Shown in pieces: positions 25,461 to 35,776 of a stretch of DNA of 64,000 nucleotides (position 1 is the first letter of the stretch; each line of letters begins with the position of its first letter). The stretch is from Chlorops oryzae (Eukaryota > Arthropoda > Insecta > Diptera > Chloropidae). The notes beneath the pieces are model-generated. The model was given only the letters and a program-made list of their open reading frames with translations, searched no databases and was not told the origin of the DNA. The position numbers and the translations under genes were made by a program. The stretch covers positions 163,512,379 to 163,576,378 of the forward strand of contig CM035806.1 in the NCBI GenBank assembly GCA_020466095.1. The letters run 5' to 3'.

Positions 25461-26226
25461 CCTCTCCCACTCCCTGTCCCTCTCTCCCTCTGTCTATCTG
25501 CTTTCTACGCGTTGTTTATTTTCTTTTCAATTTTTATTATTCTTATGGTTTTTGTTGTTGTTTTAGTTATTTTTAATTCAATTTTAATAAACTACACAAT
25601 AAGATGAGCAACAAACGAAGAAAATATGAAGAAAAGAAGAAGATCTAATGAAAAAAGGAACGCACCAAGTCCACCGACGACCGACGACCGACGAGCGAGG
25701 ACCGACGACGTGACAAGAGCATGATGGGAGCGCGCACAGTGGTTGAAAGCAGTGCGAGTTATACACAGATTTTGACGAATAGGGGCGGAAGGCAGATGAA
25801 ATGCAGCATGCCTTAGGTCGGGGTTAATTATTAACAGCTGCAAAGTTAATTGAAATTGTTTTATAAATCTACGCCCTCAGCTATTTCAGGCATTACTCGG
25901 CGTCGCTGCGAACGATTCTCGGCGAAATCAAAAGCAAAAAAAAAAAAAAAAATAAAATAAAATAAAATAAAGAAAAAAGAATCAAAAGAAAAAAATAAAT
26001 AGAAAAAAAGAAGAGAATAATTATAATGGAACTCGCTTTTGCCCCATAAGAACTTGTGTCGAAATTAAATAAACATTTTCAAAGCGGTCGGTGAGTACAA
26101 TTTTTTTCGTGCCACCACTGTGCTTTCAACTTTTGCGCAATTCTTATTAAAAAGTATCAAATAAGGGCGTTATAGACTGTCACATTAAAACAAACAAAAA
26201 CAATTTTGATAGCAGTTGCTTCGAAT
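23730..26226. other. Non-coding DNA with less AT-rich and simple-repeat patches
   Basis: CA tract (24176-24198), imperfect GACGAT triplets (24330-24412), GAGC run (25236-25258), a CT-rich tract (25400-25497) and an AAAAT run (about 25950-25970). Patch 24450-24900 is less AT-rich and has a GACGTCA half of a CRE. It could be a promoter or leader, but nothing specific shows that. Confidence 0.4.
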
Positions 26227-27650
26227 CTACCCACCCAACATTTGGAAGACTGTTTTATGAGAAGATTTATATACGAGGAGTCTTTTTCGATCCCCCTTCA
26301 TGATTAGAAAATGATTGATCACATGCATGATTAAAAGAAGACTCGAAAACGACTCTCCAATATGTTTCAAAAGCGAGTCGTATTTCAAAAACCCAGATGA
26401 GTCGTTTTCGAGCCATCTTGATGATTGAAAAGTGATCGATCACATGCACGATTAAAAGAAGACTCGAAAACGACTCTCCAATATGTTTGAAATGCGAGTC
26501 GTATTCAAATTACAAGAACAAAATATTGAGCAATCGCCAATTAATCACGTATGGGATAGAAATATGATCATTCAAATTGTTGCTATCTTATATTTCACTC
26601 AATATTTTACTCAAAATTCAATTGAATGGACTTTAACTTAAGGGGAACTTCTGGTCTAGAATTTTTTGAAAATTGATTTTTTTTTATATATATTTCGGAA
26701 GAATAGACTTTTAAGAATATGCTGGCAAAGTTTCGTGAAGATATTGACAATATTTGTTTTGCTACAGCCTTTTTAGAAGGTGGAGACAGCAGGCAGCGCG
26801 CTTGATCAAAGCAACTTTGAACGCGTTTATCTCAAAACTACTTTTTTTGACCTGGTGTGAATGAAAACAAAAAAACCATCGAACCGATTTGGCTGGAATT
26901 TTTATGTTATTCATAACATCAATGGCTATGGCCCGAACTAGAATCGAATTTTTATTTCAAGAACTTCATATTTTTTCATCAAAAAAATGGTCAAAAAAAG
27001 GGGAGTTTTTGATGGTTGAAATAAAAAATTGCGCCATTTTGTCAATTAAAAAAAAATTTTTTTTATTCTAGTTCCTGCCATAGCCGCATTCATTCTGATT
27101 AATAACATATTTTTGTTTTTTTTTTTTCCCCGATAACCAGAACTGCCAAAATCTTTCACACCACGGAGGTACTTTTTCAAAGAGGGTCCACTTCAACGCC
27201 ATTTTTAAAATACAAAAAAAAAAAAAAAAAATTACAACATTTTTTATTTTTTGTCAATAAAGAATATAATAAGCCTGCATACTTAGAAAATCGTTTTTTA
27301 TTTGGCTTAATACCAAAAAAAAATCATGAAAATACCCTAAATTTTCGTGCTCTAGACCAGAAGGTCCCCTTAAAAGTTTTAAACGAAAAATTTCCATGAG
27401 TCGTAGAGGACTCCAAAATGACAGCAAATATTTATGAGTCGTAGAAGACTCGAAAATAGTAACAAATATGAATCGCAAATGATATCAAATATGACTCCCT
27501 AAGAAGAGTCGCGGCTAGGGTTACAATTTCTCCCGACAAAAGTATCATTTTTGATCAGAAAACGAGCGCATATTTGATCTTTTTAATCAGAAAAGCGACT
27601 CGAAAGAGACTAGGTTTTGATAAAAAATTTCGAAAAATGCTAGCTGGGTA
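26227..27650. mobile_element. CTACCCA-ended element rich in GAGTCGT, carrying a nested TTAA MITE
   Basis: The left end CTACCCACCCAACATTT matches the inverse of the right end (CCTACCCAGCTAGCATTT read inward). A ~170 bp unit is duplicated in tandem around 26278-26505, with AAGAAGACTCGAAAACGACT and CTCCAATATGTTT in both units, and GAGTCGT/ACGACTC motifs recur on both flanks of the nested 728 bp element. No coding frame. Confidence 0.6.
26642..27369 (+). mobile_element. TTAA-target MITE (family C), copy 1
   Basis: Flanked by TTAA on both sides (26638-26641, 27370-27373). The ends are inverted: the left is GGGGAACTTCTGGTCTAGAA and the right, read inward, is GGGGACCTTCTGGTCTAGAG. The interior (~690 bp) has no transposase frame. 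TTAA duplications are typical of piggyBac-type insertion, so a piggyBac-related non-autonomous family is the best guess. It is nearly identical to 56099-56828. Confidence 0.85.
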
Positions 27651-27821
27651 GGCTGGCTATGTCAGTTGGGGGACTTTTTTTTTTTTTGTATTGGGGTCTA
27701 GAATATATTCCCTATCAGAATTAATACAATCTGATAGAACAAAAACATGTTTTCCAAAGTTGACAATCAAACAGCTTCGAGATTGATTGATTAATAAAAT
27801 ATTAAATCCGCATGAATTCGA

Positions 27822-27899
27822 TCTCCCCGTGGATAGCGTGTGCGCTTAGCAATCCGAAAGCTCGAGATCGAATCCCTGCACGGGCGCAAAAAAAAAAAA
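27822..27899 (+). mobile_element. tRNA-derived SINE head with A tail
   Basis: Box A-like GGATAGCGTGTGCGC, a GCTTAGCAATC block, and box B-like AGATCGAATCCC (27865-27876), then an A run (27888-27899). The GGATAGCGTG and GCTTAGCAATC blocks recur at 52026-52097 on the other strand, so this is a repeat family and not a tRNA gene. Confidence 0.6.
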
Positions 27900-28099
27900 C
27901 GGTGCAAAGAAATGAGGCAATTCGATGGAAGCAAGTAAGCACTCAAGGAGGAGAAAATAAAATGCCAGCTGAAAAAAAAAACCGTTTTCCATACTGGCTT
28001 CAAGAAATGTGTCATCAACACGTGCTTTTTCGAAAATTCCTATGAGTTCGATTTGGTTGAAAGATCTTCGTGTAAGGTTTTCAAATGCTTTGTTATTAA

Positions 28100-29262
28100 C
28101 TATGTCTGTGGCAATATGGAAGAGTAGCCTAAGTCGACATAAGCGAGAAATGAGTTATAAGGAAGTTAGGGCGCTCAATCCATTTTCATAAGCCATGATT
28201 TTGTACGAATCGCATTTGGCAAGTAACGCGCTTTTAACAATAAATTTTCTTTTTCTTGCAAAGTGTGGTTGATCAAAAAGCAATTTTCGGCAAGCAAAAT
28301 TGCTCTTGATAGAAAGGACGTAAAAGGTCTTTACTAGCCAAGTGGGGAAGCCCCTTTAGACACATTCTATGTGCAATTAATTTTGATCACATATGCCGAA
28401 TTATCATATTAAGTGAGAGTTAAGGGGGTCTTCTCATTGAAAACCCGTTTTTTGGACCCGTTTTAAAAAAATTCTTATTTGAAAACGCAAAGAATAATTG
28501 AAAACTTTTTTTATTTATTGTATTACAAAAGGTTCAAAGTAAATAAAAAAAATTTTTTTGCCTCGATACGTGGGCTGTTCAAAAAGTAATGAGACTTCAA
28601 AGTTGGTGATGAAAAAAAAGGTGTCGTCACGGCGGCCACGATTCCGGGTCTCCGGAGCGTCCGAAATGAAAAAAAAAAATGGGGTTATAATCAGTATATA
28701 TGTAATTCTCGGGTGAACCTCAAGCTTATTTTGTGATTTTTTTTGACAAAATGGCGGCCATTCAAAAAAAAATTTCAATTTCGGGCTTTTTTTTTGTAGT
28801 TTAGTGTAAAAAAAAAAATAGTAAAAAAATTTTTAAAATTATGGTCGAGGTTCACCCGAGAATGGTGACAATTCTGCGTCGATTCCACTTTGTTTCATGA
28901 AAATCGGTTCAGTTGAACTGGAGATATCATGGCCGCCAGTTGGAAAAACGTGGTTTCGAGATAAACGCGTTTAAAGTTTGAAGCAACGCAAAAATTACTC
29001 GTTTTAGCGCAGATCTTGCTCGACAAAGAAGGCTATATCCTCTAAACTATTTCGAATTTCAAAAAATCCTTTTAGGGGCATATTCACAACTACCCAAGCT
29101 ATAAATAAATGTAAAAAAAAAAAAAATCGAAAAAAAAAGTTGCTCAATGAGAAGACCCCCTTAATTGAAAATTTACATATTGATAAAGCGCTCAAGTAGA
29201 GAAATTTTAATATCTCAGAACTAGAAGTATCGACTTAAGCTACTCTTCCATATTGCCATAGA
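28100..29262. mobile_element. Older MITE with ~40 bp inverted ends, carrying a nested TTAA MITE
   Basis: The left block GGCAATATGGAAGAGTAGCC and AAGTCGACAT (28110-28140) recurs inverted at about 29226-29262 (ATCGACTTAAGC, TACTCTTCCATATTGCC). The 737 bp family D element sits inside, so this one is older. The residual interior is about 420 bp and non-coding. Confidence 0.65.
28424..29160 (+). mobile_element. TTAA-target MITE (family D), copy 1
   Basis: TTAA at 28420-28423 and 29161-29164. Inverted termini GGGGGTCTTCTCATTGA (left) and TCAATGAGAAGACCCCC (right) are perfect over 17 bp. No coding capacity. Nearly identical to 54324-55055 in the same orientation. piggyBac-like by target choice only. 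Confidence 0.88.
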
Positions 29263-29284
29263 TTTATTAAAAAAAAAAAAAAAA

Positions 29285-29365
29285 AAAACGACGGGATTTG
29301 AACTCGCCGACATCGAATCACACTATTCACTCAGGAACGAGAGGCAAAGACTCGAACGTCCTATT
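29285..29365 (-). repeat. tRNA-like SINE fragment
   Basis: On the minus strand it contains box B-like GAGTTCAAATCCC (29293-29305), preceded by CCTCTCGTTCCTGAGTGAAT. A T-rich tract on the minus strand follows it, as in the SINE at 4189. Box A is not convincing. Confidence 0.4.
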
Positions 29366-31285
29366 TTTTTATATTTTTTTTTTTATTAAAGAATATCTTC
29401 TGCGAGGATTTACTTATATAAATTTTATTGAATAGGTTGCTTTCAAATATCAACGAGTCACCTTCTTACTATTGAAAGGGTTTCTTCATATTTTAATGGG
29501 TTATCTAATAAATAAATCGCAAATGGAATTATCGCAAAAAATTAAGAGCGCCCTCTTCTGAGAGAAAAACTATAGAGAAATCTTCTAAGCGGTGTCCTCA
29601 TTTATACGGGGGGCTTTTTTTTGGTGTTTTTTGTCTCTGTGTAGTTTCGAATTACTTTGAAATCGGTCAAAAGAAACTAAAATAAAATCAATTTGTCGTA
29701 ACCAAATTTTTAGCTAATTTAAAAGATATGCAGATTCGGACATTGAACTTCTTTGTCATGTTAAAAAATTCGTTTTCTCCATAGGCAAAAAATCAGAGTT
29801 TACACGAATTGTCATTCCCAATGAATCAGTTGTTCAATTAAGATTGAAAATTTGTTGAAATTCCTATAGGGTTCTGTAGAATATTGTATCTGAAAAAGTC
29901 CAGCATTTAAGGAGAATTCTGGGTTTTGGTTAAGATCCCGCTGCCATGTGAAGGTATACGGCGTCAGACACACCGAATGACAAGCAATATGTACGTAAGT
30001 ATATACATGTAGTTGTAGATGTTGGTTGCACTCCGACCTAGCGCGGACGCAATTCAACCGCAGCACAAAGTGAATCGTGCATTAAAATGGAAAAACCATT
30101 ATAAGAGTATTAAATTTTAAATGAAAATTTTTTGTGTAATTTCGCATTAAATAAAAAATTGAATTCATTCGAATGCAGTAACACTCCACGCGATCCAAAG
30201 TGCAATTGCAAATGCGAATGCGATTTCGACTTCGAATTTGACTTCGATTTCGATTCGGCGTCAGAGCCGAAGCCGTCAAGGGGCCCTAACTGACGGCACA
30301 GTGTTTTCAGTGCTCTTGACAGCTATACGGAATTATGCATATAAATCGCTGCCCCTACCTGTTACCTTGTCGCACGTCCCTCGGCCCTCGGCCCACGACC
30401 CACTTTGCGCTTTCCGCAGCTATTACGCTGCGTTCGCTTCTCTCTCTTTGTCTTGGCGACGCTGGTATTTGCAAATGAAAAAATTACTTAAGTAAATAGA
30501 CCTCAAAAGTATAAATAAATAAATAAATACCATTCACAATATATGTATATGGAAAACGATGCAACATTGTCTTCGGAGAAGGTAAGTCGACCTTTTCACG
30601 TACAGCGATTGCGGCTGCGATTTTGCACCGAAGAAAAACACAAAAACAACAAGAAAAAAAGGCGAAGCGAAACGAAATATTTACAGTCGAGTTCACACGA
30701 ATAGCAGCAACAACGGCAGCGTGTTGTGTGCCTGTGCGTGTGTGTGTGTGTGTGTTCTTTGGGACTTCGGTTGGGTTCTGAGCAAATATTTTAAGTTCAT
30801 GACTCGAAATGTCTCGAAATTGTGAAAAAAAATTTTATAAAAAAAATTTTTGTTTCAATAAAAAAAAAAAAATTTTAAAAAAATTAATAATAACAATAAA
30901 TTTGAAAAATAAACGCGTGCAGTACTTAACGATAATGACAAAATTAGAAAATCAGCTAGTCGCACGAATACGCACGGACTTATGCAAATATTTGATTGCT
31001 TTGCACACGTCCATTTCTGAAGGCAAGAAAATTGCCTGCAATTCGAAGAAACACGCACGCAGACACACACACACACACACAGAGAGACTCGCACACACAA
31101 CTGCAAAGCAACATAACGAATAAATTAATAATAGAAAATTCCTCTCACGATTGCGAAGGATCTTCGCCCTGCGGCCACATTGGCGGACGAGGACTATGCA
31201 TTTTGCTACGAGCAACGGGCGACGGGCCTCGGAAAATCATTTAGAGAGGAAAATGTGAAAGGAAATGTGGAGCTGTGGCTCTTTT
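29366..31285. other. Non-coding DNA, presumed intron of the BTB gene
   Basis: Lies on the 3' (minus-strand) side of the BTB exon. GT tract at 30734-30755 and CA tract at 31064-31081. No frame resembling a Pipsqueak helix-turn-helix or AT-hook exon is visible. Confidence 0.45.
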
Positions 31286-31291
31286 ACTCAC
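31286..31291 (-). other. Splice donor (5' splice site) of the BTB exon
   Basis: The minus strand reads GTGAGT at 31291-31286, directly after the CGG codon for Arg763. The site is in phase 0 and falls at the end of the conserved EIKPEIAEMIREEER peptide. Reading through it adds only 16 unrelated residues before a stop, so splicing here is far more likely. Confidence 0.85.
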
Positions 31292-33580
31292 CCGTTCCTC
31301 CTCGCGGATCATTTCGGCGATTTCGGGCTTGATTTCCATGTCGTCGTGATGGGCCAGGGCGCTCGTCGCGTCGTTGCGGCTGCTGCTTCCGGCGCCGGGG
31401 TCGGCGCCTGTACGGCCAGCACTGCTGCCGGTGGCTGCCAGGGACGCGCTCAGAGCTGTAGCCATGGCAGCATGCGAATGCGCCGCGGCATGCAGCTGAT
31501 GTTGCGCCGCCAATTGATGAGCGGCGGCGGCAGCTGCGGCCTGACGCTGATGATGTTGATGGGCGTGATGTGCCGCAGCTGCGGCCGCCGCTGCCATTGT
31601 GCTCGTATGCGTATGCGAGTGCGACGACAGATGGTGCATGCTGCTGCTATTGCTGACGGTGCCACTGCCCGCTGGTATTGGCGACGGCAGCGACCCATCG
31701 GTGCTGTGGGTCGATGGCGGCAAAGGCGGCGAACGGAAAGATCCGCTCGCTGCGTGCGCTCTCGTGTCGGTGTGCTCCAGTGCTGCGGCCACACCATTCG
31801 ATTCGCCACTTGTATTCGGCGATGCAAACGGATTCCGGACGATGGTTGATGCGGCCTGCGCATGCTGTTGCTGCTGCTGCTGCTGCGGTAGATGTTGTTG
31901 TTGCTGCTGTTGTTGCTGTTGCTGCTTCTGAGCTAATGGAGTTAGACGGTCGTCGGAGCCATCAATTTGGTTTCTTGCATGTGTATTTGTCATTGAGGGC
32001 ATGGCCGATGCCTCACGATGCATTGCTGCTTCGACATCGGGCGTAGCATTCCGACGTCCTGGCTGTACGATCGGTGGTGTCTCGGTGTTGCGGCTGATGC
32101 GCTGTGCAGCCAGCGCGAAACGTTCTGAATTGGAGTCGACGGCGTCCATAAGTGAACCGTCGCGCGATCGCTTTCGTTGATGGCGTGCTCCCAAATTCAG
32201 ATTTAAATTCAGATCGAGAGCCGATGGCATGTGATCGAATGCCGAGGCGAAAACTCGTGCACGTTTCGCTTTCTGGCATCCGAGATCATCGAGATCATTG
32301 TACTCGGAATGGGCGTCAGCGTCGGCGTCAGTTCGATTGTCGACGCCGGTGGTGGCATTCCGCACGAGCAGCTTATGAGCTCGATCGGCAGCGTCGTCGA
32401 TCGCATCGTTGCCAATCAAATCGTCGTCGTCATCATCGTAGACAGTCATTCGCTGCTCGGGCAGAACCCGCGGCAGGGCGTCGAGCGCGCTGCTCGGGCC
32501 GCCCGAACTGACCTCGGCTAGGCCGCGTATCTTGAGCATTTCGGCGACTTTAAGCAGCGGGTTGATTTGATCCTGACTGACGTTGATCTCGCCCTTGTAC
32601 ATGAATTCCATGATCGCTTTCAGCTCCTGCCATCGGACGTCGCGCATTATGATGATCGGATGTCGGCAGGGATTGTCGTAGAATAGCGCCTGGAAATATG
32701 GCGAGCACGCTGAGAGGACCATCTTGTGGGCCTTGATCGATTGGCCTTCGCAGGCGAGCGTCACGTCGACGAACGACTCGTTCTGGAGCAGCTCGTCGAA
32801 GACGTTCGTCAAATTCGCTTGATAGTTATTCCAGCGCAAGCAGAACTGTTGGCTCGAGCTCGAGCTCGACGGACCCAGCCCGGCTGCGCCCGCCGGTGCA
32901 GTCTCATGGCGTGGCCTAGTGCGCGATGCTGACTTCTTGGCGCTAGCTGGCAGAAAGTCCGCCGCGCTTGTCGCGCTGCTGCTATCGAACAAAGCCGCAA
33001 CATGCGGCATCACGCTGGCAATGGCAAGACGTTGAGGCGAAGCGGGCAGCGAACGCGACTTATTGAGCGGAAAGTCAGCGTGCAGATCGTCGAGATCGTC
33101 GGCTTCATCGTTGGTGCGTATGCCGACCACTTCGCTTGATGTCAGTGGTCTCGGCGGTGGCGATAAGTCATCGGTAATGCGGCCCACTTGACTTGTACTG
33201 GCTGCGATGGGCGGGATTTCCATTCCATTTGGCCTCTCGTGCAGATCGGATGACGGAGCGGGCGTGGCGGACGTGGACGTGGCGGGCGCGGCTGGAGGGG
33301 TTGCTTCAAGTATTTCGCCTTCCTCCATGGAGACATTCGGAGCCTCTGAATTGTTGGGTTCTGGTGTCGTTGGTTTCGACGTCGTTGGGGATATTCTTGC
33401 AGACGCGGATGCAGTTGCCGATGGTGTTAACGAGCAGGTCACCGATGGCGTGACACTTGGTACGCACTCGCTGGCGAGCTTTTCTGACGATAACATGAGC
33501 GATGTGCACTCAATAGACTTGAGTGTGGCGGTTTCTTCAAGCTTTTGCGCGAAATCAATGATGTCCTTTGTCATGTCCAT
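31292..33580 (-). CDS. First coding exon of a BTB/POZ transcription factor of the bric-a-brac (BTB-Pipsqueak) family
   Basis: Encodes 763 residues, then a GTGAGT donor. A BTB-ttk type domain spans about residues 244-357 (QQFCLRWNNY, FVDVTLACEG, AHKMVLSACSPYF, EFMYKGEINV, LKIRGLAEV). It should dimerise and act in the nucleus as a sequence-specific regulator. Other features are a Ser/Thr/Pro-rich N-terminus, an acidic DDDDDD run (about 382-387), basic clusters KAKRAR (438-442) and RKRSR (469-473) that may be nuclear signals, poly-Gln (about 553-572), His/Ala-rich runs (662-707), and the terminal EIKPEIAEMIREEER (749-763), known from Bab proteins just before the Psq HTH. That DNA-binding part must be on later exons, not seen here. 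Start: first ATG after an in-frame stop about 140 nt upstream, with A at -3. The BTB differs enough from my recollection of Bab1/Bab2 (NPCRHPIIIMRDV) that a BtbVII-like paralogue is possible, so no symbol is given. Confidence 0.9.
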
Positions 33581-34614
33581 ATTCGACGTTTCTTTGGGCC
33601 TGGGTGGACACTTTTCAAAAACTTCGCAGTGGCGAGATGGCCTTATCGATTTAACGATTGCATTTTGACGGCTCCACCGGAATGATTTGGCGACTTTCTG
33701 TTTTTCTTTTATTTTATTTTTTTATTTTTATTTTTTTTTTTTTATTTCCTTTTAAGCTTTTATTAGTTCATTTAGGGTTGTTCTGTTCTTTTTTTTACTG
33801 TCCTTTTGTTTATTTTTGAAATGTTATTGTTTTTGTTTTTTCACTTTTTTTTCGATTCCTTTTTTTTATGTTGTTCGAATGTCTTTTCTTATGCTTTTAA
33901 TTGTTTATGAGTGTTCGTTTTTTGGTGCCTTCTATTTGCCTTTTTTAACTTATAAATGTTCCTTGTGTGACTTATTTCTGTGAACGAAGAAAATATTCAT
34001 TAATTTATTTCCAATTCTTGTATTCAGTCAACAAGAACACGCACACACGCACACACGCAGACAAACACACACAGAGGCGGTGAAGTAAAATAAAATAAGC
34101 CATTTTTTGCAAAATTATTTAAATATCACGTGCATACATATCTACATATCTACATATGTAGCTACAATCATATCTACATCAATAAGTAAATAAGTAATAA
34201 AATATGAATTAAGCACTCGTTTCGTTTCACACAGAGGAACGAATGCCGTTCGCACACGAACACCCATTGGAGCAAACTTCATTCACTCAAATTATATAAA
34301 TTTTTTTATTTCATTTCGTTCTTCACTGTCATCGGTCTTCGTCGAACGTCGAAAAGAACAATCAAAAGACGAAGAAGAAGAAGAAGAATAAGGTGAAGAA
34401 AAAGAAGAGTTGTCGTTCTTGTTGATCGGAAGGCGATCTATCCGAAGAAAAAGTTTGAGGCCTTCGTTCTGATTGCTCTCAGTTGCTTCCTTCCGACAAG
34501 GAGCCACGATCACAATGATGAAGCCTTGGACTAGCAAATATTTGTAGTTTAGGCTCCAATCTTGCAAGAGAGTGAATCTTTATGATGCTCTAGGGATACT
34601 CTTGACGATGTCTT
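33581..34614 (-). other. Probable 5' leader/upstream region of the BTB gene
   Basis: On the minus strand the sequence is very A-rich for several hundred bases before the start codon, with no polypyrimidine tract just upstream, so a splice acceptor right before the ATG is unlikely and the exon probably extends upstream as 5'UTR. CA tract at 34038-34075 and a GAA run at 34370-34388. No transcription start could be identified. Confidence 0.4.
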
Positions 34615-35776
34615 CTATGTCTATGTCTATGTCTATGTCTATGTCTATGTCTATGTCTATGTCTATGTCTATGTCTATGTCTATGTCTATGTCTATGTCT
34701 ATGTCTATGTCTATGTCTATGTCTATGTCTATGTCTATGTCTATGTCTATGTCTATGTCTATGTCTATGTCTATGTCTATGTCTATGTCTATGTCTATGT
34801 CTATGTCTATGTCTATGTCTATGTCTATGTCTATGTCTATGTCTATGTCTATGTCTATGTCTATGTCTATGTCTATGTCTATGTCTATGTCTATGTCTAT
34901 GTCTATGTCTATGTCTATGTCTATGTCTATGTCTATGTCTATGTCTATGTCTATGTCTATGTCTATGTCTATGTCTATGTCTATGTCTATGTCTATGTCT
35001 ATGTCTATGTCTATGTCTATGTCTATGTCTATGTCTATGTCTATGTCTATGTCTATGTCTATGTCTATGTCTATGTCTATGTCTATGTCTATGTCTATGT
35101 CTATGTCTATGTCTATGTCTATGTCTATGTCTATGTCTATGTCTATGTCTATGTCTATGTCTATGTCTATGTCTATGTCTATGTCTATGTCTATGTCTAT
35201 GTCTATGTCTATGTCTATGTCTATGTCTATGTCTATGTCTATGTCTATGTCTATGTCTATGTCTATGTCTATGTCTATGTCTATGTCTATGTCTATGTCT
35301 ATGTCTATGTCTATGTCTATGTCTATGTCTATGTCTATGTCTATGTCTATGTCTATGTCTATGTCTATGTCTATGTCTATGTCTATGTCTATGTCTATGT
35401 CTATGTCTATGTCTATGTCTATGTCTATGTCTATGTCTATGTCTATGTCTATGTCTATGTCTATGTCTATGTCTATGTCTATGTCTATGTCTATGTCTAT
35501 GTCTATGTCTATGTCTATGTCTATGTCTATGTCTATGTCTATGTCTATGTCTATGTCTATGTCTATGTCTATGTCTATGTCTATGTCTATGTCTATTTCT
35601 ATGTCTATGTCTATGTCTATGTCTATGTCTATGTCTATGTCTATGTCTATGTCTATTATGTCTATGTCTATGTCTATGTCTATGTCTATGTCTATGTCTA
35701 TGTCTATGTCTTATGTCTATGTCTATGTCTATGTCTATAGTCTATGGTCTATGTCTATGTCTATGTCTATGTCTAT
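34615..35776. repeat. 1.16 kb (CTATGT)n hexanucleotide array
   Basis: About 193 units. Units 34615 to about 35596 are perfect over nearly 1 kb. All interruptions (near 35597, 35655, 35711 and 35738-35750) lie in the last ~180 bp. The Met-Ser repeat frame is a translation of the hexamer and is not a gene. The array is about 1 kb upstream of the BTB start codon. Confidence 0.97.

Noticed and set aside
27822..27899. Possible functional tRNA gene
   Set aside because: Boxes A and B are present, but the acceptor stem does not pair and relatives occur as dispersed repeats, so it is a SINE head.
31241..31291. Reading the BTB frame through to the stop at 31241
   Set aside because: A consensus GTGAGT donor sits directly after the conserved EIKPEIAEMIREEER peptide; the 16-residue extension is unrelated to the family.
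31265..33668. Plus-strand and other-frame open frames over the BTB exon
   Set aside because: Shadows of the minus-strand coding exon, with no domain of their own.
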